Positions 1-7,967 of a DNA stretch of 64,000 nt are shown one piece after another. Position numbers and translations under genes: made by a program. This stretch comes from Clostridia bacterium (GTDB taxonomy: Bacteria; Bacillota; Clostridia; Oscillospirales; CAG-272). The notes beneath the pieces were generated by a model. That model made no database searches, was not told the DNA's origin, and saw only the letters and a list, made by a program, of their open reading frames with translations. How positions within the stretch are numbered: the stretch's first letter is position 1; the number at the start of each line of letters is the position of its first letter. The stretch is taken from the NCBI GenBank assembly GCA_017504625.1, contig JAFVQU010000003.1, positions 1 to 64,000 of the forward strand. Reading direction: 5' to 3'.

Positions 1-279
1 AAAATAAGATAGAGTTTTATCAACTTTTCTTTCAAATTCGCCGCTGCCGTGAAATTTTGCTGTATACCAGATCTCATCATTATAATCCATCAAGTACACA
101 ATCTCTTTAATATCTTCATCAGTTCTTATTTTTTCGGTAAGCTCGTTTATATATTCTCCTCTTTTGAGCTGCTGATTCTTCATCCATTGTATCAAACTAA
201 AAACTCCACCTATAATCACAACAAAAACCGATACCGCTGTTAAAACATCACCTATGTTATATGTGTTTTCAAATATCAT
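1..279 (-). CDS. Partial hypothetical membrane protein (3' end beyond window)
   Basis: An open frame runs on the minus strand from ATG at 279 to the window edge without a stop, so only the first 93 residues are visible. It starts MIFENTYNIGDVLTAVSVF and has one hydrophobic segment (about residues 11-31) followed by a basic, then charged soluble region. A GGAGTG ribosome site lies 6 nt before the ATG, which decides the start. The layout (short outside end, one membrane helix, charged cytosolic domain) resembles small DUF4760-like proteins of Bacillota, but I cannot confirm a family. The AT-rich sequence matches the adjacent insertion sequence more than the rest of the window, so this may be accessory DNA. 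Confidence 0.6.
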   Translation of the reverse strand, partial: MIFENTYNIGDVLTAVSVFVVIIGGVFSLIQWMKNQQLKRGEYINELTEKIRTDEDIKEIVYLMDYNDEIWYTAKFHGSGEFERKVDKTLSYF

Positions 280-478
280 TCAATCACTCCTAATAATGAT
301 TTGCTTTGGATTTCTTTCCTTTTGGAAAGGCTTCCAATCTTTCGGAACTTTTCTTCGATAAATTTTTATCGGGCGCTTGAAATGTGTATCCCTCAAACAT
401 GCAAGTGACATACTTCGACTTATTCCGTTTATAATTATACCATATTTTTACGCCTTTTTCAATTCTTTTTGAATATAC

Positions 479-513
479 CATGATATAATTTTCAAAAGGA
501 GGATTATATCATG
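479..513 (+). promoter_or_regulatory. Inverted repeat enclosing SD and start codon of the IS transposase
   Basis: Perfect 11-bp inverted repeat: CATGATATAAT (479-489) and ATTATATCATG (503-513), with a 13-nt loop that contains the AGGAGG SD (497-502). The right arm contains the transposase ATG (511). The left arm contains a TATAAT -10 (484-489). A native transcript would start near 496 and lack the left arm; read-through RNA from outside would carry both arms and fold the start codon into the stem. Confidence 0.75.
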
Positions 514-1665
514 AAATCAAAATTTGCTTATGAAGAAAAACGAGAAATCTTGGAGCGTTACATATTAAGATCCGAGTCACCCACAAGTATTATCAAATCA
601 GTCGGCATTTCAAAAAGCACTTTTTACAAATGGCTATCGGATTATAGATCAGAACAAGCGGAAGCGAAACGAAAAGGCTTAACTTTGCGAAACTTCAATT
701 TGCTTGAAGCTAAAGTCAAACGGTTAGAGGGTATTATCGAAATTATCAAAAAGGCGAATGTGTTGCCTAATGCCCCTTTACAGCAAAGGCTTTATGTAGC
801 CGAGAAGTTGTCTAGTGAATATAGTATTCATATGGTATGCGATGCATTAGATATTGCTCGAGGCACTTATTACAACCACATTCTTCGTAACAAAAGGGAT
901 AATACGTGGTATGCTAAACGGCGCGAATCTTTGCGCATCCAAATACAAGAGGTTTTCGATGAAAACAGCCAAATTTTCGGTGCCAGAAAAATAACTGCCG
1001 TTTTGCGAAACAAAGGTGTTAAGGTAGGAGAGGCAATGGTGAGAGAACTAATGAACGATATGGGACTTGTAAGCATTCGGCAGGAAGCAAAAAAGCTTTA
1101 TGCTGATGAAATTCAAAGACACAAAAATTATTTGAATCAAGAATTTGATCCGGATGCTCCCAATCAAGTATGGGTAAGTGATGTCACCTATTTTAAATGC
1201 AACGGAAAATCGTATTATATTTGCGTTATCATCGACTTGTATGCGCGAAAAGTGATTGCTTATAAAGTAGGCAAGAAAAACAGCACGCAGCTAATTAAAA
1301 CAACATTCAAAAAAGCCTATGAAAATCGACAGCCGCTATCCTCTTTGATTTTTCATACCGACCGAGGGGCTAACTACTGCTCCAAAACGCTAAATGAATA
1401 CATAAAAACATTGGGAGTTACTCGTTCTTTTTCACGCCCATATGTTCCTTATGATAATTCCGTCGTCGAGTCTTTCTTCGCTTCTTTAAAGAGAGAAGAA
1501 TTGTATAGAAAGAAATATCGCACAGAGGGAGAACTCCTCCAATCTATTGATGATTATATGGAATTTTACAACACACGCCGTCCTCATGCCAAGATCCAAT
1601 ACAAGACTCCTGAACAAAAGGAGCGTGAATATTCAGCAATATTCGGGGATATTGATAATGTGTAA
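511..1665 (+). mobile_element. IS3-family insertion sequence, single-frame OrfAB transposase
   Basis: A 384-residue DDE transposase. Residues 5-45 form an OrfA-like helix-turn-helix (KSTFYKWLSDYR), 65-85 a leucine/isoleucine-rich coiled coil, 115-195 the HTH_21-type region, and 215-370 the retroviral-integrase-like catalytic core. The catalytic triad is visible as D224 (WVSDVT), D284 (FHTDRG) and E320 (YDNSVVESF), giving DD(35)E spacing typical of IS3. In most IS3 elements OrfA and OrfB are joined by a -1 frameshift; here both halves are in one uninterrupted frame. The frame is intact, so the element may be active. I looked for terminal inverted repeats on both sides and could not identify convincing ends, so element borders are not given. 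Translation is probably controlled by the inverted repeat around the start codon. Confidence 0.9.
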
Positions 1666-1751
1666 TCAGACTGTGGGGGTTCGGAAATAAGCGTTTGATC
1701 TAAACTATATGCCGATTTTGCATTTTTCTGTTTTGAAGTCCGATTGAAAAA

Positions 1752-1779
1752 TAAAAAATGCGACCCCCAAAAGCCGCAT
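1752..1779 (-). terminator. Second terminator-like hairpin downstream of tRNA-Gln
   Basis: On the minus strand ATGCGGC and GTCGCAT pair (7 bp, one G-U) around TTTTGGGG and are followed by six T. It lies beyond the first tRNA-Gln terminator and could also stop antisense transcription into the IS. Confidence 0.5.
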
Positions 1780-1793
1780 AAAATAAGGATTTA

Positions 1794-1846
1794 TAAAGAA
1801 AACACCATTGTCATTCGAACTTAGAGGGTTCGGATTTCAATGGTGT
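1794..1846 (-). terminator. Terminator of tRNA-Gln
   Basis: On the minus strand ACACCATTG (1838-1846) pairs with CAATGGTGT (1802-1810), extended by a CGAAC/GTTCG inner stem, and is followed by a TTTTCTTT run. Confidence 0.7.
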
Positions 1847-1853
1847 ATTCATA

Positions 1854-1929
1854 TGGCTGGGGTGCAGGGATTCGAACCCCGGAAATGTCAGAGTCAGAGT
1901 CTGATGCCTTACCGCTTGGCGACACCCCA
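1854..1929 (-). tRNA. tRNA-Gln (anticodon CUG)
   Basis: Cloverleaf: acceptor TGGGGTG/CACCCCA, D stem GCC/GGC, anticodon stem TCAGA/TCTGA with loop CTCTGAC (anticodon CTG, U33 present), and a T arm with TTCGAAT. The discriminator G and a genomically encoded CCA end are at 1854-1857. A promoter and terminator of its own make it a monocistronic unit. The anticodon arm is almost identical to that of the neighbouring tRNA-Arg. Confidence 0.93.
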
Positions 1930-1947
1930 ATATTTTCAACAGACGAT

Positions 1948-1976
1948 ATTATATCACATCGAACTCGCTTTGTCAA
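1948..1976 (-). promoter_or_regulatory. Promoter of tRNA-Gln
   Basis: Minus strand TTGACA (1971-1976), 17-nt spacer, TATAAT (1948-1953): full sigma-A consensus, with the start point about 10 nt before the tRNA. Confidence 0.85.
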
Positions 1977-2049
1977 TACCTATTTTAAACTTTTTTGAAA
2001 AAATTATTCAACTTTTCTGCTTTTTTCAAAAAATTCGACCTTTTTTTAC

Positions 2050-2078
2050 TTTACAAAATATGTTTTTTGTGATACAAT
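2050..2078 (+). promoter_or_regulatory. Promoter of tRNA-Arg
   Basis: TTTACA (2050-2055), 17-nt spacer, TACAAT (2073-2078), 19 nt before the tRNA. Confidence 0.75.
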
Positions 2079-2097
2079 ACATAAGTCAATCTTATAT

Positions 2098-2174
2098 CTA
2101 CCCGTGGCACAGCTGGATAGCGCGTCAGACTCCGACTCTGAAGGCCGCAGGTTCAAATCCTGTCGGGTAGGCCA
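2098..2174 (+). tRNA. tRNA-Arg (anticodon CCG)
   Basis: Cloverleaf: acceptor CTACCCG/CGGGTAG, D arm GCAC/GCGC, anticodon stem TCAGA/TCTGA with loop CTCCGAC (anticodon CCG, reads CGG), T arm GCAGG/CCTGT with TTCAAAT. Discriminator G and encoded CCA at 2171-2174. Confidence 0.93.
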
Positions 2175-2178
2175 AGTA

Positions 2179-2206
2179 AAAGCGAGGGAATTATCCCTCG
2201 CTTTTC
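2179..2206. terminator. Bidirectional terminator between tRNA-Arg and the CPBP gene
   Basis: AAGCGAGGGA (2180-2189) and TCCCTCGCTT (2194-2203) form a perfect 10-bp stem with loop ATTA. A run on one side and T run on the other serve both strands. Confidence 0.85.
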
Positions 2207-2209
2207 GCT

Positions 2210-3214
2210 TTATATTATTCCGATTACGGTTATCGCCGCGTAAAGCGCGAGCGTGACTATTCCCGAGATAAGCGTTGGTTTATATGAGAAGATTTGCTTT
2301 ATATCGCTCCATATATCCTTTATACCGTGACTTTTCTTGGGCTCGGGTGATGCCGTCTTGTTTGTTTTCTCTTGTTTTTCAAGCGCACGCGCGCGGTATA
2401 TTCTTGCCGCCTCCGAGAAGAACAGTGCGCCTGACAACAGCCACGCAAGTATAACTATGGTGACAAACAGTGTGGTATTTGGCGAGGATGTGAAATAAAC
2501 CGACATATTCGTTTGCAGGAAAAGTCTGAACAGTCCGACTGCTATATGTACTATTACAGATGAGAGCAGGGAATCAGTCGTCAGATATACGAAGATGAAT
2601 ATGAGCGAGCATATTATCGCATCGGGAAGCTGTGCGGGGCTGAAGAAGAACAGCGCGGAGATAAGCGTTGACAAAGCTATTGCCGCGCGGAGTCCCGAGC
2701 TTTTCAAATGACCGAAGATGACGCCGCGGAATACTATTTCCTCGATAATTGCGGGGATGATTGCGTATGCGAGTGCAAGGTATGGAGAGGATACCGAAAA
2801 ATCATTTTCGCCTGCATTGAAAATGCCGAACAGAGTAAAGCCCTTGGCCGCCGCGTACGTGCCGCCGAAGAGCATATTGAAAAGCAAGGACGTGCATATC
2901 GCGAAGAATGCAGTAAATACAAGCAGGAAAATATATTCTGCGCGAAGCGGTTTGATTCCCATAAGCAAAAGCTTTTTTTCACGGCTTTCACGTCCCCACG
3001 ATAAAGTTATGAGAATATATGCGGGTACAAGCAGTATAAGTGCCTGCGCGATTATTGGCGAGAGCGGCTCGTTTCCAAAGGGGAAAATAAACTTGTCGAT
3101 TATAAGAGCGATGAGTATGACGGTCATTGAAACGGCAGAAAGAAGCAAGCACAAAAGCGGCTCGTATCTCGGCTCTGCAGACTCGTTTTTGATGTTTTTT
3201 ACTTGGTTGTTCAT
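2210..3214 (-). CDS. CPBP-family intramembrane glutamic protease
   Basis: A 334-residue polytopic membrane protein. The CPBP/CAAX-protease signature is visible in the middle: the paired-glutamate motif EEIVFRG in a membrane segment, then a second motif with a conserved histidine (SSVIVHIAVGLF) about 65 residues later. These are the catalytic residues of the family, which cleaves substrates in the membrane or serves in bacteriocin immunity and protein maturation. A charged C-terminal stretch (about 270-300) precedes one last helix. It follows the DJ-1 gene with 12 nt between that gene's stop and this ATG, so both probably share one message. The substrate cannot be told from sequence. Confidence 0.85.
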   Translation of the reverse strand: MNNQVKNIKNESAEPRYEPLLCLLLSAVSMTVILIALIIDKFIFPFGNEPLSPIIAQALILLVPAYILITLSWGRESREKKLLLMGIKPLRAEYIFLLVFTAFFAICTSLLFNMLFGGTYAAAKGFTLFGIFNAGENDFSVSSPYLALAYAIIPAIIEEIVFRGVIFGHLKSSGLRAAIALSTLISALFFFSPAQLPDAIICSLIFIFVYLTTDSLLSSVIVHIAVGLFRLFLQTNMSVYFTSSPNTTLFVTIVILAWLLSGALFFSEAARIYRARALEKQEKTNKTASPEPKKSHGIKDIWSDIKQIFSYKPTLISGIVTLALYAAITVIGII

Positions 3215-3226
3215 ACTGAATACCGC

Positions 3227-3772
3227 TTATTCGTAAAATACCGACGCGCTTATTTTGTCCGCGGTGGAGTCGTCCTTGAGCGCGCGTACAAGCTCAAGAC
3301 CAAAGGGGAAAGCCGCGCCCATGCCCTTTGCCGTGATAATATTGCCGTCACGGACTACGGTTTTGTCCTCAACTACGGTCGCGCCTTCAAGGTATTCCTC
3401 AAATCCGGGGAAGCAAACGGCTTTCTTGCCCTCAAGCAATCCACGCTTTCCAAGCACGAAGGGGGCGGCACAGATGGCGCAGAGATACGCGCCGTTTCTC
3501 GCTCCCGCGCGGATAGCGGCATCCACTATCTTGGACTTATCAAGATTGTCCGCGCCGGGCATACCGCCGGGCAAAATTATCATGTCGGGAGTAGAGTCGC
3601 GGTACATAACGTCAATGATGTCGGTCTGTACGGTTATGCCGTGAGCGCCTCGTATCATATCTCTGCCGCCGATGCCGACCGTTGTTACCTCAAGTCCCGC
3701 GCGGCGCAGAATATCGAGAGGGCAGAGTGCCTCGACCTCCTCAAAGCCGTCGGCTAAAAACATATATATCAT
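3227..3772 (-). CDS. DJ-1/PfpI (ThiJ/YajL-type) family protein
   Basis: A 181-residue single-domain protein of the DJ-1/ThiJ class I glutaminase-like fold. The N-terminal FLADGFEEVEA carries the conserved glutamate, ILPGGMPGA is the family glycine loop, and AYLCAICAAPFVLG carries the nucleophile cysteine at the elbow (AIC). Members act as deglycase, chaperone or redox-stress proteins; the exact activity is not settled even for well-studied members. The start is fixed by GGAAGGAG eight nucleotides before the ATG. It is the first gene of a two-gene unit with the CPBP protease and has its own promoter. Confidence 0.9.
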   Translation of the reverse strand: MIYMFLADGFEEVEALCPLDILRRAGLEVTTVGIGGRDMIRGAHGITVQTDIIDVMYRDSTPDMIILPGGMPGADNLDKSKIVDAAIRAGARNGAYLCAICAAPFVLGKRGLLEGKKAVCFPGFEEYLEGATVVEDKTVVRDGNIITAKGMGAAFPFGLELVRALKDDSTADKISASVFYE

Positions 3773-3804
3773 GGGAAATCTCCTTCCGTTTTTTTACTGA
3801 ATAA

Positions 3805-3834
3805 ATTATATCATATGCCAGCCTCCTTTGTCAA
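3805..3834 (-). promoter_or_regulatory. Promoter of the DJ-1/CPBP operon
   Basis: Minus strand TTGACA (3829-3834), 18-nt spacer, TATAAT (3805-3810). Confidence 0.8.
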
Positions 3835-3889
3835 TCTATGGATTAAATTTCGCCAACAGGATTATATTGATATTATTCTGAAAAATCCC

Positions 3890-3917
3890 TTGACAATTGA
3901 AAAAGTAGGTTTATAAT
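3890..3917 (+). promoter_or_regulatory. Promoter of the MATE gene
   Basis: TTGACA (3890-3895), 16-nt spacer, TATAAT (3912-3917); it diverges from the DJ-1 promoter about 55 bp away. Confidence 0.8.
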
Positions 3918-3979
3918 TAACATGGGAGAGGATTGCGAACGCATTCCTTTTACACAAGCTTTTTTATTCGGAGGTCAAT

Positions 3980-5371
3980 GTGGCACACAGAATAAAGACA
4001 AACCAAAGCATGACCGAGGGACCGCTTTTCGGCAAGATGATGCGCTTTACCCTGCCGATAATCGTCACGGGACTTTTACAAGTACTCTACAACGCGTCGG
4101 ATATGATCGTCGTGGGCAACTTTTCCCCCAAGGGCGGCATCTCAATGGGTGCTGTCGGATCGTGCGGATCACTCATTAACCTTATTGTAAATACCTTTCT
4201 CGGTCTGTCGGTAGGCGTCGGAATTGCCGTTGCCCAGCAGATAGGCGCGGGAAGACTTGAAAAGGTCAAAAAAACGATACATACCGCCGCACTTATGGGC
4301 GTTGTTTGCGGATTTGCAATCGCAATATTCGGTTTTTTCATGGCAGAGCCCTTGCTTCGCCTGATGTCAACTCCAGAGGAGGCGCTGTTTGAGGCAGTTC
4401 CTTATATGAAGGCGTATTTCGTCGGCGTTCCCGCAGGACTTGTATACAATTTTCTCGCGGCGGGACTTCGCTCGTCGGGAGATACGAAGCGTCCGCTTAT
4501 ATTCCTTTCACTGTCAGGACTTCTTAACGTAATAGTCAACGTTATCATGGTTGTAGGATTTGGAATGGGCGCGGTCGGCGTCGGTATTGCAACCACGGTT
4601 GCGCAGTATGCCTCCATGATAATGATAATCGTATACATGAGTAAGCTCGACGGCCCATGCAAGCTTATCTTCAGAGAGATAGGAATAGATAAGAAGAGTA
4701 TGATGTTCATCGTTCGGAACGGACTTCCCGCGGGACTTCAGTCGCTCGTCTTCTCGCTTTCAAACGTGCTTATTCAGTCAACGGTGAATACCTACGGCGA
4801 AATAACCTACACGGGTAACGCCGCGGCGGCAAATATTGAGGGCTTTATCTACGTCGCGATGAATGCCTTTTATCAGGCGGCGATGACGTTTACAGGTCAA
4901 AATGTAGGCGCGGGTAAGCTCAAGCGAGTAAAGAGGATCGCGCTGATTGCGATTGCAAGCGTTACGGTCGTCGGGCTTGTACTTGGCGGCGCGGCAACTC
5001 TTTTACACGAGCCTCTGCTTTCAATCTACGAGCCGGGACAGAGTGCAGATCAGATTGCGGTAAGAGCCGCGGGAACGCTTCGAATGGAGATAATTTGCCT
5101 GATGTATTTCCTTTGCGGCATTATGGACGTGCTTGGCGGAATAATGAGGGGAATGGGCAAGCCGGTTATGCCGATGGTGGTGTCTGTGCTTGGCTCGTGC
5201 GTGCTTCGTATAATTTGGATATATACCGTATGCCCGCTCTTCCCGGGACAAATATCAATGCTCTATATCGCGTACCCTGTCACGTGGACGGTTACAGCGC
5301 TTGGTCATCTTTTCTGCTGTCTTGTGACGTATAAGAGGATGAAAAAGGATTTTTTACCCGTTATTTCGTAG
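3980..5371 (+). CDS. MATE family efflux transporter
   Basis: A 463-residue membrane protein with about twelve hydrophobic segments in two halves, the layout of the MATE (multidrug and toxin extrusion) NorM/DinF-like superfamily. Recognisable family stretches are the N-terminal PLFGKMMRFTLPIIV, then ASDMIVVGNF in the first helix pair, and SGDTKRPL in the cytosolic loop before helix 5. Such transporters export cationic drugs, dyes or metabolites in exchange for Na+ or H+. The start is a GTG at 3980, chosen because GGAGGT lies directly upstream; the ATG two bases earlier is out of frame. Substrate unknown. Confidence 0.92.
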   Translation: MAHRIKTNQSMTEGPLFGKMMRFTLPIIVTGLLQVLYNASDMIVVGNFSPKGGISMGAVGSCGSLINLIVNTFLGLSVGVGIAVAQQIGAGRLEKVKKTIHTAALMGVVCGFAIAIFGFFMAEPLLRLMSTPEEALFEAVPYMKAYFVGVPAGLVYNFLAAGLRSSGDTKRPLIFLSLSGLLNVIVNVIMVVGFGMGAVGVGIATTVAQYASMIMIIVYMSKLDGPCKLIFREIGIDKKSMMFIVRNGLPAGLQSLVFSLSNVLIQSTVNTYGEITYTGNAAAANIEGFIYVAMNAFYQAAMTFTGQNVGAGKLKRVKRIALIAIASVTVVGLVLGGAATLLHEPLLSIYEPGQSADQIAVRAAGTLRMEIICLMYFLCGIMDVLGGIMRGMGKPVMPMVVSVLGSCVLRIIWIYTVCPLFPGQISMLYIAYPVTWTVTALGHLFCCLVTYKRMKKDFLPVIS

Positions 5372-5416
5372 TTTGAGGGAAAAAAGCATTTTTTGGTGGG
5401 TTTGTTGCAAAAAAGC

Positions 5417-5468
5417 TATAATAAAATATGAAAATTTTACTTAATATCTCTTGATAAAATGAGATATT
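5417..5468 (+). promoter_or_regulatory. pgk-tpiA upstream region: -10 and operator-like dyad
   Basis: TATAAT at 5417-5422 (weak -35 TTGGTG at 5393-5398), followed by a perfect 8-bp dyad AATATCTC (5443-5450) / GAGATATT (5461-5468) with a 10-nt spacer, placed like an operator in the leader. Confidence 0.45.
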
Positions 5469-5541
5469 TGTGATAAACTATAACTTGGTTAAAAATTTTT
5501 GCGCGAGGAAACTCGCAGATATAAGAAAGGTGGATCATAAC

Positions 5542-6861
5542 ATGACCTACAACAAGAAGTCTATTGAAGACGTAGTAATCAATGCCGGCACAAAGGTTTT
5601 CGTTCGTTGCGACTTCAACGTTCCCTCCAAGGACGGCGTTATCACCTCCGATAAGAGAATCGTAGAGGCGCTTCCCACTATCAAGTACCTTATGGCAAAG
5701 GGTGCTAAGGTTATCCTTGCATCTCACATGGGCAAGCCCCACAACGTATTTACCCCCGGCTTCAAGCTCACTAAGAAGGAGCTTAAGAAGGTAGCAGAGC
5801 TTCCCGAAGCAGAGCAGGAAGCGGCAACCGCAGAATATCTTGAAAAGGCGAAGAAGGACGTTAAGAAGTTCTCGCTCAAGATCGTTGCAGACAGACTTAA
5901 CGAATATCTTGACGGTAAGGTTGCATTCGCTACCGATATCGTAGGCGACGATGCTAAGGCAAAGATCGCCGCTATGGAAAACGGTACCTGCGTGCTTCTC
6001 GAAAACGTTCGTTTCGACGCAGGTGAAGAGAAGAACAAGCCCGAGTTTGCAAAGGCACTTGCTGACCTCTGCGGCGAAGGTGGACTTTACGTAAACGACG
6101 CGTTCGGCACCGCGCACAGAGCGCATGCTTCTACCGCAGGCGTAGCTGCATATCTTCCCGCAGTTTGCGGTTACCTTATCGGCAAGGAGATCGGCGTTAT
6201 GGGCAAGGCTCTCGCTGATCCCGAAAGACCCTTCGTTGCTATTCTCGGTGGCGCAAAGGTATCCGATAAGCTCAACGTTATCAACAACCTTCTCTCTAAG
6301 GTTGATACACTTATCATCGGCGGCGGTATGGCATACACCTTCCTCGCAGCTAAGGGATATGGCGTAGGTAACTCTCTCCTTGACACCGACAAGATCGAAT
6401 ACTGCAAGGAAATGATGGCAAAGGCAGAAGCTAACGGCGTTCAGCTTCTTCTTCCTATTGATACTACTATTGCTGCAGGATTCCCCAACCCCATCGACGC
6501 TCCTGTTGACGTTGAGGTAGTTGATTCGGACAAGATCCCTGCTGACAAGGAGGGTCTGGACATCGGTACCAAGACCATGGCACTCTATGCGGATGCGGTT
6601 AAGAACGCAAAGACTGTTGTTTGGAACGGTCCTATGGGTGTATTTGAGAACCCCACTCTTGCAAAGGGAACAATTTCCGTAGCACAGGCACTTGCTGACA
6701 GCGATTGCATTTCTATCGTAGGCGGCGGTGACTCTGCGGCTGCTTGTGAAACTCTCGGCTTTGCTGACAGAATCACTCACATCTCCACCGGCGGCGGCGC
6801 ATCTCTCGAGTTCCTTGAGGGCCTTGAGCTTCCCGGTATTGCGGCACTTCAGGATAAGTAA
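5542..6861 (+). CDS. pgk: Phosphoglycerate kinase
   Basis: Transfers phosphate between 1,3-bisphosphoglycerate and ADP in glycolysis, in the cytosol. Family signatures are [12 protein letters not shown] at the N terminus, [34 protein letters not shown] and the C-terminal nucleotide loop [13 protein letters not shown]. The ATG at 5542 is used because AAAGGTGG precedes it; an upstream in-frame ATG has no ribosome site. At 439 residues it is about 40 longer than the usual 395-400. The extra length is a lysine/glutamate-rich insertion (about residues 72-110) between the SHMGKP motif and [10 protein letters not shown] in the N-terminal substrate domain. tpiA follows after 22 nt. Confidence 0.97.
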   Translation: MTYNKKSIEDVVINAGTKVFVRCDFNVPSKDGVITSDKRIVEALPTIKYLMAKGAKVILASHMGKPHNVFTPGFKLTKKELKKVAELPEAEQEAATAEYLEKAKKDVKKFSLKIVADRLNEYLDGKVAFATDIVGDDAKAKIAAMENGTCVLLENVRFDAGEEKNKPEFAKALADLCGEGGLYVNDAFGTAHRAHASTAGVAAYLPAVCGYLIGKEIGVMGKALADPERPFVAILGGAKVSDKLNVINNLLSKVDTLIIGGGMAYTFLAAKGYGVGNSLLDTDKIEYCKEMMAKAEANGVQLLLPIDTTIAAGFPNPIDAPVDVEVVDSDKIPADKEGLDIGTKTMALYADAVKNAKTVVWNGPMGVFENPTLAKGTISVAQALADSDCISIVGGGDSAAACETLGFADRITHISTGGGASLEFLEGLELPGIAALQDK

Positions 6862-6883
6862 TATTATAAAGAGGTATACAACA

Positions 6884-7639
6884 ATGAGAAGATACGTAAT
6901 TGCAGGAAACTGGAAAATGAATATGACCCCCAACGGCGCAAAGGCTCTTATCAATGAGATGAAGCCTCTCGTTGCGGGCAAGGAAAATTGTGATGTAGTA
7001 CTCTGCGTTCCCGCTATTGACATTCCCGCCGCAGTTGAGGCTGCTGCAGGCTCTAATATCAAGATCGGTGCAGAGAACGTTCACTTCAAGGCTTCGGGCG
7101 CATACACCGGCGAGATCTCCGCAGAGATGCTCTGCGAGGCAGGTGTTGAGTACGTTGTAATCGGTCACTCTGAGAGAAGACAGTACTTCGGCGAGACCGA
7201 CCAGACCGTCAACCTCCGCACTCTTGCGGCTTTGAACGCCGGTCTTAAGGCTATCGTTTGCGTTGGTGAAACTCTTGAGCAGAGAGAGCTCGGCTACACC
7301 GAAACTCTCCTCAAGTTCCAGACCAAGATGGCACTCACAAACGTAACCGCTGAGCAGATGAAGAACGTTATCGTCGCTTACGAGCCCGTTTGGGCAATCG
7401 GTACCGGCGTTACCGCTACCGCTGATCAGGCAGATGAGGGTAACGGCTACGTAAGAGCTGCTATCGCTGAAATGTTCGGCGCAGAGGTTGCTGAGGCAAC
7501 CACCGTTCAGTACGGCGGCTCTATGAACGACAAGAACGCGGCAGAGCTTCTCTCCAAGGAGAACGTTGACGGCGGTCTTATCGGCGGTGCATCGCTCAAG
7601 AGCGCAGCCTTCGCAGCTATCGTTGAAGCAGCACAGTAA
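6884..7639 (+). CDS. tpiA: Triose-phosphate isomerase
   Basis: Interconverts dihydroxyacetone phosphate and glyceraldehyde-3-phosphate. The 251-residue TIM barrel shows AGNWKMN (catalytic Lys), GHSERRQYFGE (catalytic His), AYEPVWAIGTG (catalytic Glu, then the mobile loop) and the phosphate-binding QYGGSMN and GLIGGASL motifs. The ATG at 6884 follows GAGGT. It is co-transcribed with pgk. DHAP made by the microcompartment aldolase at 52740-53555 would enter glycolysis through this enzyme. Confidence 0.98.
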   Translation: MRRYVIAGNWKMNMTPNGAKALINEMKPLVAGKENCDVVLCVPAIDIPAAVEAAAGSNIKIGAENVHFKASGAYTGEISAEMLCEAGVEYVVIGHSERRQYFGETDQTVNLRTLAALNAGLKAIVCVGETLEQRELGYTETLLKFQTKMALTNVTAEQMKNVIVAYEPVWAIGTGVTATADQADEGNGYVRAAIAEMFGAEVAEATTVQYGGSMNDKNAAELLSKENVDGGLIGGASLKSAAFAAIVEAAQ

Positions 7640-7662
7640 TATTAGATAAATAGAAATGCAAA

Positions 7663-7737
7663 GAGGGGAGAAGGAGCTTTTTGAAAAAAGCTTCCTTCTC
7701 CCCTCTCTGCACTCTCCCCTCATCCTCAAAAACTTCT
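7663..7737 (+). repeat. Hairpin repeat copy 1 (AAACTTTTT family)
   Basis: Long near-perfect palindrome GAGGGGAGAAGGAGC-TTTTT / AAAAA-GCTTCCTTCTCCCCTC (7663-7705, one bulged T), then a spacer rich in C and T and the tail CAAAAACTTCT (7727-7737). Same structure as the copies at 57420 and 61637. It may serve as terminator for tpiA. Confidence 0.75.
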
Positions 7738-7818
7738 AAAGAAAAGGGAATAAGGACGCCGAGAGATAAATTATATTATAATGAAGACGACACACGAGCC
7801 AGAGCCGCACCGCAGGTG

Positions 7819-7881
7819 CCTTTTTGAAAAAAGGGTTTCCTCCCTCTCCATTTACCCTCACCCACCTGCCAAAAACTTCTC
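7819..7881 (+). repeat. Hairpin repeat copy 1b, degenerate
   Basis: Short palindrome CCTTTTTGAAAAAAGG (7819-7834), followed by the pyrimidine-rich spacer and CCAAAAACTTCTCG (7869-7881). Outer stem arms are lost. The 328-nt gap 7640-7967 holds the two repeats and the next promoter and nothing else I recognise. Confidence 0.55.
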
Positions 7882-7910
7882 GAAAAAGGGAATGGGCACA
7901 GCAAGATGTA

Positions 7911-7939
7911 TTGACAAAAACGGTTTTTTATTGTATAAT
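7911..7939 (+). promoter_or_regulatory. Consensus promoter of the beta-helix gene
   Basis: TTGACA (7911-7916), exactly 17 nt, TATAAT (7934-7939). A TGCATT-T-AATGCA dyad (7942-7954) sits on the start point and may be an operator. Confidence 0.85.
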
Positions 7940-7967
7940 ATATGCATTTAATGCAATAGGGGTGCTT

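Noticed and set aside
290-481. 63-codon minus-strand frame beside the insertion sequence
   Set aside because: No SD before its ATG, ends in the IS flank, and its start overlaps the transposase control repeat.
1808-2170. 120-codon plus-strand frame
   Set aside because: Covers both tRNA genes and their terminators; not coding.
5437-7062. Long open frame (541 codons) on the minus strand
   Set aside because: Antisense to pgk and tpiA; low-complexity Cys/Leu-rich product typical of reverse frames; no ribosome site.
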